DNA from: Sinohyriopsis cumingii
Taxonomy: Eukaryota; Mollusca; Bivalvia; Unionida; Unionidae
Assembly: GCA_028554795.2 (NCBI GenBank)
Contig: CM068835.1
Coordinates: 31,292,311 to 31,356,310 of the forward strand
DNA length: 64,000 nucleotides
Reading direction: 5' to 3'
Both the position numbers and the translations under genes were made by a program. The notes beneath the pieces are model-generated. The model was not told the DNA's origin and ran no database searches. It worked only from the letters and a program-made list of their open reading frames with translations. Below, one piece after another: positions 31,116 through 41,789 of this stretch; within the stretch, counting starts at the first letter, position 1, and every line of letters begins with the position of its first letter.

Positions 31116-31616
31116 TTAATTACCAGCCCCAAAGGCTAATTTACCTTTCATCGCAGATCTTACTAACCAATAGGATAATGATTCTCTAATATTTTTATTT
31201 TTTATAGAATTTAATGCATGAATTTATTTCACATCTGCATTATGTCTGTCTTGTAGATTTTTACTCTTATAAGCTACATCATGAATATGACAAGCTCGAT
31301 CAATAGCGTTTACTGGTTCCTCGCATGGTTTTGGTTGATCCTGATTATCAAGTCTGATATCGAGTCGAGTACTAGGACCGCAATAATTATATCCTGGTAG
31401 ATGTTTTTCTCCTGGGTATTTAGCCCATGGAGTACCTGGAAACTTTGACATCAAATTAGCAACATCACCACCGCGCTTATTAGGTAAAAACGAAAATTTC
31501 TTTCTACCGCATACAGCACATTTTCCACCATATGCTATTTTTTTATTTTTTGTTATAACTATAGCTAAATCAGTAGTCGGAGTTTTAACTCTACAGCGTA
31601 AAGAATATAAATTCAT
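31116..31616 (-). pseudogene. Zinc-ribbon/phospholipase A2 protein, interrupted by TAA
   Basis: The N-terminal part resembles a short zinc ribbon (C8 and C33AVC36G; one expected Cys appears lost). Residues 68-127 form a parvovirus VP1-type phospholipase A2: the calcium loop YNYCGP (76-81), Asp106, the catalytic H112-D113 and Tyr116, then ADV. In adintoviruses and parvoviruses such domains help virions breach endosomal membranes; that role here is inferred. TAA at 31,226-31,224 stops the frame at 130 residues. The same frame then continues with LRSAMKGKLAFGAGN-like tail residues to a stop at 31,118-31,116. It is divergent from the ATPase gene, 12 bp apart. Confidence 0.82.
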
Positions 31617-31628
31617 GTTATAATATAT
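31617..31628. promoter_or_regulatory. 12-bp divergent start region
   Basis: The phospholipase (minus) and ATPase (plus) start codons are separated by only TTATAATATATA-type sequence. If both are expressed, this TATA-rich spacer must act as a bidirectional initiator or the 5-prime ends lie inside the opposite gene. Confidence 0.35.
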
Positions 31629-32294
31629 ATGGATATAATTGATTTCTCAGCGACAAGAAAACGAGAACTTGTTAAGCATCATCCTGCGCTACCGAATTCC
31701 ATCAGAATGATTATCATAGGACCATCTGGATCGGGTAAGACGCAATTATTACTTAATCTGATAATGAGATGGTTGAAATGGGATAAGTTGTATTTGGTAG
31801 CACCATCCGCTGATGATCAACGATGTTATGAAGTATTAAAAGATTTTAACGAAAACGCGCGATTACTGGACGAAGATAATGATGTTATAGAGTTTATAAC
31901 CAATATTGATGAAGCACCGTCCGTTGATGTTTTAGACTGATTTATTAATAATTTAGTTGTGTATGATGATGTGATGCTAGATAAACAATCAAATCCAGCC
32001 AGGATATTTTCTCGCGGCAGACATAAAAATACAGATGTTATCTATGTTACTCAGCGATATACACAAATATCAAAAGTAATCAGGGACAATTGTAATATTT
32101 TAGTTGTGTTTAATGGCGTAGTCACACACACGCTGCGAAATATTCATCAAACTTGGTGCAGCGGTGACATGGATATAATTAAATTCAGAAATTTCTTTTC
32201 ACGAGCGCAAGCTACTCCGCATGGATTTATAACAATAAATTTAAATGATCCTAGAACAAGATATCGTGTGGGTCTTGATAAAATATTTGGATGA
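31629..32294 (+). pseudogene. A32/FtsK-HerA-type DNA packaging ATPase, interrupted by TGA
   Basis: The Walker A motif GPSGSGKT is at residues 31-38, and the Walker B motif VVYDDVML lies just after a TGA at 31,938-31,940. The frame is the same on both sides. Downstream are GRHKNTDVIYVTQRYTQISK (sensor/arginine region) and FNGVVTHTLRNIHQTW, ending DPRTRYRVGLDKIFG at 32,294. This family pumps the viral genome into the preformed capsid in Polintons, virophages and giant viruses. Without the second half the truncated product lacks Walker B and cannot work. The stop lies only a few codons before Walker B. Confidence 0.92.
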
Positions 32295-32331
32295 TAAAAT
32301 TAAATTTAATTAAACAGATATCATTCATATA

Positions 32332-32679
32332 ATGAACAACTGTGCGTGGTTAATTCAAGGAACAACAAATAAATGCAACAAAAGGTGCCGTGGAGAATAT
32401 TGTAAAAAACATAATTATATTTTAAAGAAAAATCCTCATGCTGGTCCACGAAGTTGTGTTGGATGTAACAACGGCGTTAGAGGATTATATCAGATTTGTA
32501 AAAATTGCGGTGGAGATCGATACAGAAGTTTGATGAACTATTACAGAAAAAGAAAGAACATAAATCCAAAAATAGAAAAACCACCATCAGAACTTGAATA
32601 TTACTTGAAGAACAAAACAAAAGATTCCCATGATTCAGATGAAGATTCCCATGATTCAGATGATGATTCCCAAGATTGA
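32332..32679 (+). CDS. Cysteine-rich putative zinc protein, right TIR copy
   Basis: Same 115-residue protein as at 16,017-16,364, encoded in the right terminal repeat and again read outward. Only one synonymous base differs (TGC versus TGT in the codon for Cys19). It starts 37 bp after the ATPase stop, with TATA directly before the ATG. Confidence 0.85.
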   Translation: MNNCAWLIQGTTNKCNKRCRGEYCKKHNYILKKNPHAGPRSCVGCNNGVRGLYQICKNCGGDRYRSLMNYYRKRKNINPKIEKPPSELEYYLKNKTKDSHDSDEDSHDSDDDSQD

Positions 32680-32680
32680 T

Positions 32681-32828
32681 AGCAGCAGAGAGGGTTTGTC
32701 TACAATTCTGTTTGGGACAAACAATAATCGTAGACGTGGTATTGACCTCTATGAAGGGTCACTATTTTTTTGGGTCTAAACACAAGGGTGACCCTTCCTT
32801 AAGTGGTCTGTTCACCCTCTCTGCTGCT
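32681..32828. repeat. Right terminal foldback unit
   Basis: Mirror image of the left unit, 148 bp: arms at 32,681-32,695 and 32,814-32,828. The stop codon of the right cysteine-rich gene lies one base before the inner arm. Confidence 0.85.
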
Positions 32829-32833
32829 GCCGT

Positions 32834-33307
32834 AGATAAAGCGTTTCAGACTGAAGGGTAGTGATATTAGCGACAAGGGAACTTCTGTTTTAAATTTGGT
32901 CGTTTTCACTATAGAAACATGGGGAATTTAACATGGGGGGAATTTTTTAACATGGGTGGGACTACAGTACAGAGCGACAAGGGATTGCGACAGTCTAGCG
33001 ACAAGGGGAAAATGGAACATAGCGACAAAGGATTGGGGCTGTCTAGCGACAAGGGAAATTGGAGAGCAGTGACGTCACGGTACTGGACACTGGCGAAACA
33101 ATGGCAACAATGTTGCTAGGGGCTGACCTCAATCGGGCGGAAGAGGGTGGCAAAGGGGTTGACCTGAATGCGCGTTACTGTAGGGACAAATAGAAACATA
33201 GAGACATTGACAAACAATATGGCAAAGAGAGAATAAATATCTTTTCGAGGCAATGGAGTGGCCCTGAAAAGGGCCTGTGTGTTTTTCCTTCTTCTTCTTC
33301 TTCTTCT
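32834..33307. other. Host flank of the Polinton with a short dispersed motif
   Basis: No gene. The 11-mer AGCGACAAGGG (or one-base variants) occurs five times between about 32,870 and 33,055 at irregular spacing. The segment ends in a CTT-rich run into which the next SINE is inserted. Confidence 0.55.
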
Positions 33308-33562
33308 GTTGCTGTTGTTGATGTAGGGTTTAACGCCATTTTTCAGCACATGATAGGCTATACCTGGCGGCCAGTATTAATGGTGGAGGAAGAACCCAGA
33401 GAAAACCCCCCAAAAGAACCACCGACCCACGAGAAGCTACTGGCAAGCTTTCTCACATACCCACATTAGCCGAATCCGAGACTCGAACTCACTCAGACAG
33501 AAGTGAAATGACAGTGATCCGTAACGGAGAGCGCTTTAGACCACTCGGCCACTCGGGGCCCC
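33308..33562 (-). mobile_element. tRNA-derived SINE, copy 2
   Basis: Minus-strand copy of the family: (GTT)n tail at 33,308, body, then B box and A box complement, ending GGGGCCCC at 33,562. It is flanked on both sides by CTTCTTCTTCT, probably the target duplication within a microsatellite. Confidence 0.92.
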
Positions 33563-36500
33563 TCTTCTTCTTCTAATATCTGCCCTGTCTTCTTCGCCTT
33601 CACCAACATCATATTTTCTCTAATACATTCTTTTTATTCTTTTTCTCCTCCTTCTCCTCCTCCTTTTTTCAATCTTTTGATTCCACTGCCTCATTTCCTC
33701 TTTTCCCTTTCTGTCCTCCTTCTCCTCCTTTTCATGTTTCATCTACACTCTTACGTTTTTCCTTCGTCTACTTCAAATGATTTCTTTTCCATTTTTGATC
33801 TGTGATGGCTATCGGCACCAAACTCCAATCTCATAAAAAAATCCTTCCACCATCTCCAAGTCATCTACTGCCTCTTGCAATGTCTTCATTACGTCAATTT
33901 TGTTGGAAGCCATCTTCTTTGATTATTCAAGGATGAATGCGCAAATTCGATTTAATTGATTTGTTGGATTAAAGTCGCGTGCATCCATAAGGGCGTGTAC
34001 GACTAGTCAAAGCCTGCACAGCAAGCTGTTTAATTATTCGTGGGGAAAGGAAAGAGAGCCACATCCGACACGCATTTATTCACTCAAAGAGTGATGATCA
34101 ATTTAGCCAACAGGTCGTGGGACAATAAAGTCCCATACGACCTGTATGAAAGGCTATCATGATTGGGAATAGACCCAACACACACTCATGTTAAAAGTCT
34201 GTATCTACTGTTCAGACGCTTATTGAGAACCACCCATTTACAGCGACACACCGGTTCCGAATTTCACGCACTTCTGGGCACCTGATAGCTTAGACGGGTG
34301 GAAATAGTTCCACAGTCTGTCGGTTAGTACAAAAATGTCCGAGAGAGGCAGGGAAGTAAGGGACCCGGCAGAAGGCACAAGCGCAACGGAGCCCTGGAAC
34401 GCCAGTTCGTACTTTTATTTATCAAATTAAGTCCAGTTACTCTAATGAACAATTAATAACCAATAATGTGTAAACCACCTGTGCAATTAACCAAATCGAC
34501 AAGTCAAACAAATTTTGTTGACGTTATCATTGATGAATTAGAATTTAGTATACATAGTGTACTTTACATTTCCAAACCATTTCAAATCAGTTATGTCAAG
34601 TGACTCATATTGTTTTTGTATCACGCAATGTTAAACGATAATTTTGATGGTGGAGATAAAGGATCAAATCGGAATTATACAAAAGAGATTTTATCAAAAG
34701 GTTTTCAAGCCAAAATGAAAACCACATACATTCAGGAAATTTGGCAGTCGTAAGTCTTGCTCTTCAAACAACTGGTTCCTTGCAGTTATTGCATCGTCCG
34801 GATAGTTGGCTGCACTGGTATATGACTGGCTTCACTCTAGCCGTTGTCAGGTGGCATTCTTTCTCTGGCTTCTGTTTCCGTGGACGCCTTGTGCTACTGC
34901 TTCCCTTCAAACTTTAAAGTTGCCACATCATTCTTCGGTACAGCCATCACACTGGTTAGTGCCGTCAGTTTTTACCCCATATTTCTGGTGGCTACCTCAC
35001 ACTGGCTGCCTCTCTTTTTGCAGTGGTTCTCTTGTGCTTTTAAGTTGCTTCCCGTAAAAACCGGAGATTTATATATGGCTGCCTCGTGCAAATTGTCTTC
35101 ACCTTCTGCATTTGTGTGGTTAATGAATGATGGGTTGTTCGACTCCAGCAGAATACTACAACATGTATTTGACCATGCTTCTTATAAATGACTGGTCGCA
35201 TGTGCAGCACGCGTGTTCTGCTTCCCGCCTACACTCTTTCATTATGCTATGGTGAACCGGTCCTGCCAGCTCAATGTCCACTGCCCGAGAATGTTACGTT
35301 AGTTGGTTTTATGTCGCATTATCACCACTAGGGCATGCGCAACCGGTTAATGCGTCCACAGGGGGCTGATTGATTTTTTTCGAGGGTGATGGAATAGTGC
35401 CGCGTCCCCCAACGCTTTAATGCATACACCGAGTGGTAAATGATTTTTCCGTTCTCGAGATATTAATGTCCCACGGGACATGAGGTGAGTAGGAATAGAC
35501 CCACACGCACTCACACAGGTACAAGATGTCCTGCAGTGGAATGGATGGTAGGACTTTATGTGAGGAAAGCGCTGTACATCCGGGATCTTTTCTTTTTGCC
35601 TCTCTTTTTCTGAAAGGTAAATGATGTCGTCTTGCCGTATTTATAGTTTTGAAAAACATTATTTGTGCTGTTTTTAGTGGAAGTGGTGGCATAGTGGATC
35701 TACCTAAGATGTTTTATTGGGCGTTTATTTGATGAGTTAATAATTAGGGAAAATAATTTTGAATTTAACGTTTTTAGCGTTGTGCGGGGGGACTTGATGG
35801 CTGGTTTTAGCCACCTTATAAATCTAAATTTGTGTTATATATCCTGATTAACTAGTGTGGGTGCCACATCGTGCGGCTGGACCTGAAGGCGTTGGGTATT
35901 TAGCTACCGTATAAAGCTAATATAGGGTCTTACGCTATACTTAGTAAGTTAGTTAGTTGAATCGTTGCCGCATTGTGCAGTTGGTCCTGATGGCTGCGAT
36001 TTAAGCCACCTTATACTAAGTTTAGTGGGTCAGTTTTGTCTGCTCATGCTTTAACGATCCACTGTATCACGAGATCAAGAAGAAAGGAGGAAGTAATTGT
36101 TAGTAGTTGACCTTGGAAGAAATTGGGATGGATTGGCTGCCGACCACTTAGGGATACCTGCAGTCGTATTGCATTGCCTAACGAATCAAACCTTTAACGC
36201 CGCCTGCAGTGTCGTAGTAGGTAATAGATGCAGGTGTAGCATCGGCCCGCGCGCAGGCTGGTACCACCCCATCTAGGGTGATATACCGTATGACACCACT
36301 GCACCCACTTCCCTCTCAGGCAAAATTCATAAAGGCGTCTAGTAAATTCATAGCCGCCTGTATGGAAGCGGGATCAGTTATATGATTCATTTTGGGTGTG
36401 ATTTCCGTTTTAATTTTGAGTTATTATTGAAACGAACAGGGTGGTGTTGAGGGTGATAGGGGTAAGTAAATTATAAAATGTATATAATATATAGCTATAA

Positions 36501-36949
36501 AGTGGTATCAATTATTATATTGCATTGCTTATTGAGATGGCATTCGATTTGTCCTTCTTTATCTATCTCTTTGAAGAAAAGTTAGCATGGATTCGTTAAT
36601 TAGCTTTGGGTTTGGGTTGTTCTAATATAGTAATTCAGGATAGGAGAAGGGAGAGGCAATGTCTTAAAAGAACTGATCAGTCTTTCCCTTAATATTTTTG
36701 ATCAAGGGCAAATATTGAATACGTGTTACAGATCCTCGGTATTGGAACAGTATGAGTAATTGGTTCCTCTCTCTTTTTTAAGTTGAATGTGTTATTTATA
36801 TTTGATTTAATTTATATTTGATTTACTTTAATTATTTATTTGTTAGTTAGAATTTTTTAAATTCCATTACATGCTATTGTAGTGTAACTTTATTTACTGG
36901 GTTTAACATTTTCCAGAAAATCAGTTGAGTTCTTCTTGACCTGACTATT
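33563..36949. other. Non-coding, no gene recognised
   Basis: About 3.4 kb with pyrimidine-rich sequence first. A motif GGAATAGACCCA(A)CAC occurs near 34,160 and 35,490. Three loosely similar segments around 35,790-36,010 each contain a GATGGCTG or GAAGGCGT element followed by AGC(C/T)ACC. Open frames at 34.8-35.2 kb have no recognisable domain. This may be decayed retroelement or host DNA. Confidence 0.35.
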
Positions 36950-36954
36950 TTTCA

Positions 36955-37395
36955 TAAACAACTAATAATAGAAACTTTGTATCTAATGCTGACCTAGTTC
37001 CTGACCTTGATTCAGAAATCAGTGAAAGTTGAAGTAAACAATTTTTTATATATATTCTTTCTCAGCGTAAGATTCATACAGTAAAATCGAGGTCATACTG
37101 GGAGCACGTGATGTTTAGGCATGTAAAAAGCTTCTATCTTGTTCTTGAAGGGCGATCGTGTGACCCTAATACAGAAATCTGTTTTTGCGTCTTAAATTAG
37201 TGTATATCTGTTTTCTATAGATAATTTGGGCAGTCGGGCTTTAAACCATTGACACTTAAAGGTGTTTTGTCGTAACCAGTTTGAAACGAATGTTTTATTT
37301 TTTCTTCAAATTATTTGGATTCTAAGAGATTATTTCCCCCTGGAAATACTCGTGCTCTAAATTAATTCTTGGACAAGGACAGTTATCGAATTGTA
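36955..37395 (+). repeat. Diverged direct repeat, left copy
   Basis: Similar in order and wording to 41,024-41,455: CATAAA..AC..AATAATAGAAA, GAC(C/T)TAGTTCCTG(A/G)CCTTG, TTCTCAG, a (CA/TA)CGTGAT segment, then a T-rich block ending CTGGAAATA...TGCTC. The copies are much diverged. Confidence 0.6.
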
Positions 37396-38039
<644 letters not shown>

Positions 38040-38060
<21 letters not shown>

Positions 38061-38297
38061 TGGGAGAATTAGGTCGCCATTACATTTACGTACTAGTTCT
38101 GTAATGTGGTATTTCCTAAATTTCGTCGAATGGGTTTGTATAAGATGTACGTGGCTTGTTCCTGTAACTTTTGGCTGCTCTTGAGGTAAACGGACACTTT
38201 TGAGTCGGGTTTTGGCAGTACGATACAATTCCTTATCTCCTCCGTAACCCTCAGGATGGGCTGGATCATAGTAAATGCTGGCTAACACATTCTGCAC
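38040..38297 (-). pseudogene. Integrase N-terminal fragment of a second Polinton-type lineage
   Basis: It begins LASIYYDPAHPEGYGGDKELYRTAK, matching the YYDPSHPASFGG-type start of integrases found with Maverick-like elements in many invertebrates. After a frame change near 38,210 the other frame reads YLKSSQKLQEQATYILYKPIRRN, the expected next block (Y-x-LHKPxRxxF in relatives). The catalytic domain is missing: the fragment ends against the non-LTR fragment. It is unlike the integrase of the intact Polinton, so it comes from a different element. Confidence 0.65.
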
Positions 38298-38307
38298 CAG
38301 GCTATTT

Positions 38308-38867
38308 TTAATAGGTCACCCACTCTTCACTGATGCTACTCTTTTCTTTCTGTGGTATTTTCTTGGCATGTAAGGTTTTACATGTCCGACGAGCAATAGG
38401 TGTCGCGGAGGATCTCTGAACATGACAAATCAGTTCTTGTTTAACTTTTGTCTTCACTTCTTTCCTTTTATCTTCTGAGGAAGAAGGGGCTGTCATCATT
38501 GTTTTAACCCAACCAATTCTGTATGTAGGTGTTATTGTTAACTTGCGTACTTTTTCTGGCGGAGTTTGACACTCTTCTTCTCCTTTTTCTGTCCTGGTCA
38601 CTCGGGGTAGTGGTGGTGGTGATGGATTTTCATCAAAGCCTTAAAAAATTTCAGAGTCGCTAGAGCTGTTTTGTCTAAAGCGTTCTGATGAAGGAGTTGA
38701 GTCGTAGCAATACTTGACCGTACCGTTGAGATTTTTCCGTTTCTGACAAATCGCTGAGATCCATCAACGATTGTAATTCGTGTTATAACTGGGACATCTC
38801 GGTCAAATGAGGACTGAGAAGTAAATGTGGGGTCTCTTGTCCATGCCAACGATGGAATTCCATCCAT
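38308..38867 (-). pseudogene. Decayed unknown genes upstream of the integrase fragment
   Basis: Two overlapping minus-strand frames. One starts MDGIPSLAWTRD (38,867) and ends in a histidine run. The other starts MTRTEKGEEEC (38,601) and is Lys/Glu/Ser-rich. Reading across the overlap suggests one low-complexity, serine- and proline-rich protein with a frame change near 38,620. No family recognised; the common orientation with the integrase fragment suggests that both belong to one decayed element. Confidence 0.4.
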
Positions 38868-39249
38868 CGTTTGTAAGGCAATAAATTCAGTTTTCTTCCT
38901 TCTATCAGATTTTAAAGGTCACGTCTGAGATCTTTTAGCCCCAGAGATCTCTTTTATCTTTTTGATACTTTGTTATCTTTGACCTATCCCTTGTAAAATA
39001 GCACCTCCCATGAGTACTGTACTCAGGGGTGCCAATGTGGCTTTTAGTATGGGTGCTAAGAACAGGTGCACAAATCCACCGCTTTGCACTAGCATCTTTT
39101 ACTTTTGACGAATGTATATTTTCTTTTGGACCATTTGGCGAAGAACGTATCGATGCTTAACTAAGCATTCTTTCTAATGTTGAGACAAAGGTATCGTTCC
39201 TTTCAGTAAATTCAGACAACATTCGCACACGGCATCGACGACGTCTTTG

Positions 39250-40130
39250 GAAGTGGTTTGAATGTGTTTTTTCGCTAGGGTGGAACGTCTTTGGACAGGA
39301 CGGACAACACGTCCCAATGTTTGGCTAAACGAGGAGGAAGTCCATTCCTTTTCTTTCCTTTTGGTTTAGAAGAGGGATGGCTTCTGGAGGGTGACATCTT
39401 TGTTTGTTCCGGGACACACACAAAAACTACATGAGTCGATGACGTGGCACACAACCTTTTATCTTTTTTTGGGAGTAGGCCTACGAGTTTGTAACCAGTC
39501 GTTTTGCAGAACTCATTAACAATCGCTTCAACAAAAATGTGACGATTTTTTTCTATATTGCCAAACAATCCTCTCCTTTGGTTGCTCCTTTTTTGCTGGA
39601 CGACTGCGTCTTTTCTGGGCTAGACGTCGATGCTTGCCTAAGCTTTGTTTCGGATGCCGGGTCAAACGTCGAGACTGTCCTTTTCTTTTTTCTTTTCCTT
39701 TTTGGACAGGACAGCGACGATGTTAGTGGTGTGCACTTGGTTTAGGTGACATCTTTGTTTGTTCAGGAGCACACACAAATAACACTGACGTCGACGACTC
39801 GCCCACCCGCCTTTTGTCTTATTTTTGGGGGTTTATTTTTGGAGTAGGTCGAAGTGTTTGTAACCAGGCTTTTTGACGACCTCTTTGATTATATCACCAA
39901 ACGATCCTCCCTTTGGGTTGCCCATCTTTTTATTTGGACGACTGCCTTTTCTGGGAGTGATATCGATGATTGGCGAAGCATATTTCGGATGCAGGGTCAA
40001 ACTACGAGACTGTCCTTTTCTTTTTCCTTTTTCTGTTTGGACAGGAGAACGATGATGGTGGTGGTGTGCACTTCTTTTAGGTGACATCTTTGTGTGTTCA
40101 AGATCATAAAAACACTGATACCTATCGGAT
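39250..40130 (-). pseudogene. Tandemly repeated basic protein module
   Basis: Three module starts with the same wording (TKMSP) fall at 40,087, 39,752 and 39,397 on the minus strand, 335 and 355 bp apart. The first two continue with a His-rich stretch, KRKGQSR and LTxHPK. They go on to a RPxKK segment, a helix, and GYKxxxLLxK; each is then followed by an FVC(V/A)PEQTK-like lead into the next module. The frames are broken in places. The protein would be very basic (nucleic-acid binding or virion-core-like by composition). I know of no named family for it. Confidence 0.5.
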
Positions 40131-41023
40131 GGTACAAGGTTTTTGTTATAGAGGTAGAATGCGAAGCCACTGATTGTTTCTACGTCGTATCAACTTGACA
40201 ACAGGCAACACTCGGCGTGGAAGTGTTCGCAACGGACTAAATCTGGACAGTTCTTGCTTGGATGAATCCAGTAAACTCTGTAACATCCCCGATCTTTATT
40301 GGACTTTGATAATGGGGGCATGTACTGTGTGAACAGCTGCCACAGCAGCTAAAGAGGAGGAGGGTGTCACCGCTGGAAGAGAAGTTCCTGGAGACACGGG
40401 TTTCCATTTTTTTTCATCAGCTGGGGAAGAACGGGTGTTAAATTGGGGTTGGCTGGCATCACCAGCAATGGAGAAGTGGAAGAACCTGAGGCTACTGGAG
40501 ACACGGTCACCACTGCAGTACCTCTCATGCGAGTAGAAGCTGTTTTCTGGGGTGTTTTTGTTTCTTCAGGGGGTTTTCTTTTTCTTTTTCTGTGGACTTT
40601 TCTTTTTCTGGTTCTGTGACCTTATCTTGACACCAGGGCTTTTCTTCCTCTGGGTCCGTTTGGATCGGGGCGTGGCTTTTTTCTTGGGGATGACTTTGGG
40701 AGCATTGGAATCCCATTTTCAGAGAAAATGAATGATGTTACCTCATAGAGAACTGCAACTTCCAGATTTCAAAATGATTTGCTTTTTGGTTTGAGTGTCG
40801 ATCGGGTGTGTGTGTGTGTGTATCAGCCAGTTGCGTCAAGCCTTCTTTGTTTCTATCAAAACACATTTGATTTGAAAAGGGATGTGAATGATGACTTGCA
40901 GTAATTGACGTGATGTCACCGTAAACCATCGCAAGACTTCTTTGAGACTGGCTTATAAGACACGAGCAAGTATTTGTGACATTTCTAGCGACTGATGCCG
41001 TACAGTTTAACCCGAATCTTTCC
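40131..41023. other. Low-complexity remnants of the decayed element
   Basis: Minus-strand frames here are Pro/Ser- and Lys/Glu-rich (for example EKEKSTEKEKENPLKK near 40,600). Further on they include a short cysteine/histidine cluster (CPDLVRCEHFHAECC near 40,225). No intact gene and no recognised domain. Confidence 0.35.
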
Positions 41024-41455
41024 ATAAATACCTAATAATAGAAATAGAAACACTGTTTCTATTTTTGACTTAGTTCCTGGCCTTGTTTGAGGGTCAAGTA
41101 AATAACTTTTATTCTCAGATTAAAACGATTGGTTCTTATCAAGGACATACAGGGGCTACGTGATTTTTATATGTAAACATGTTCACGTGATCCTCTATTT
41201 CGCAATTAGGCATTTCCAAATTGCAAAATACTTAGTATTAATAGTAATATTTATAGAGAGAGAGAGAGAGACCTCAGAGTTTTGGGACTTTTAAATACTT
41301 GATGTCAAGTTGTTTTCTTCTGTTGTGACCAGCTTTGAATTTTGAGTTTTGAGTTTTACTTTAATTTTTTGGATTTTAAAAGATTAATTAGTTTCTCTGG
41401 AAATATTTTGTGCTCATACAGATTTCTTGAACAAAGACATTTCTTAAAATTTGTA
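41024..41455 (+). repeat. Diverged direct repeat, right copy
   Basis: Partner of 36,955-37,395, about 4.07 kb downstream in the same orientation. Contains an (AG)n run at 41,258-41,272 not present in the left copy. Confidence 0.6.
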
Positions 41456-41789
41456 TTTAGATTTCCAAACGCGGAGGATTAATTATTGTGTTTCTACAAG
41501 GAACTGTAAAGCTCAACACAGTATAGGTTACAGCATGCGTCATCGCCTGCCATCTAGGATTCTTCGTCGGGACTCGAACTTGAATTCATTAGAACATTTT
41601 ATTATTAGGTCTTCTAAAATATTATTCGTGGTTTATTCTTGGATCACTTTTGGATTTGATTCTTGAAACCGTAAGTTATTTGTTTCATTTTTACAGTATT
41701 TGTCCAGGGAAATAAATTATTTTTCAAAGCTGGTTGTTTTCACCCTTTCTTGTGTTACTGTTTTTTCGAGCCTAAACACGTAACATAAG
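41456..41789. other. Non-coding, nothing recognised
   Basis: Sequence between the direct repeat and the PolB relic; no feature supported. Confidence 0.35.

Larger units (their letters stand above)
15867..32828 (+). mobile_element. Polinton/Maverick (adintovirus-like) element, 16,962 bp
   Basis: Termini are inverted (AGCAGCAGAGAGGGT at the left end, its complement at the right). The element is flanked by the direct repeat GCCGT at 15,862-15,866 and 32,829-32,833. It carries the diagnostic Polinton set: protein-primed PolB, DDE integrase, adenain-type protease, packaging ATPase, and major and minor capsid proteins. Virion genes form one plus-strand cluster (16.4-23.3 kb). Replication and integration genes occupy 25.8-32.3 kb on both strands. 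Terminal repeats are about 529 bp and nearly identical. Many internal genes have stops or frameshifts, so this copy looks defective although structurally complete. The AG...CT ends match what is known of Polintons; the 5-bp duplication is one shorter than their usual 6 bp. Confidence 0.96.
32301..32828 (-). repeat. Polinton right terminal inverted repeat
   Basis: Inverted copy of 15,867-16,395, about 99.4 percent identical by eye. The inner edge lies in the AT-rich spacer after the ATPase stop codon. It contains the second copy of the cysteine-rich gene. Confidence 0.95.

Noticed and set aside
33116..33349. 77-residue minus-strand frame with an arginine run
   Set aside because: The arginine run is the translation of a CTT microsatellite at a SINE insertion point.
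34806..35191. Hydrophobic open frames at 34.8-35.2 kb
   Set aside because: No recognisable domain, no splice or start support; two overlapping frames of similar length suggest chance openness in pyrimidine-rich sequence.
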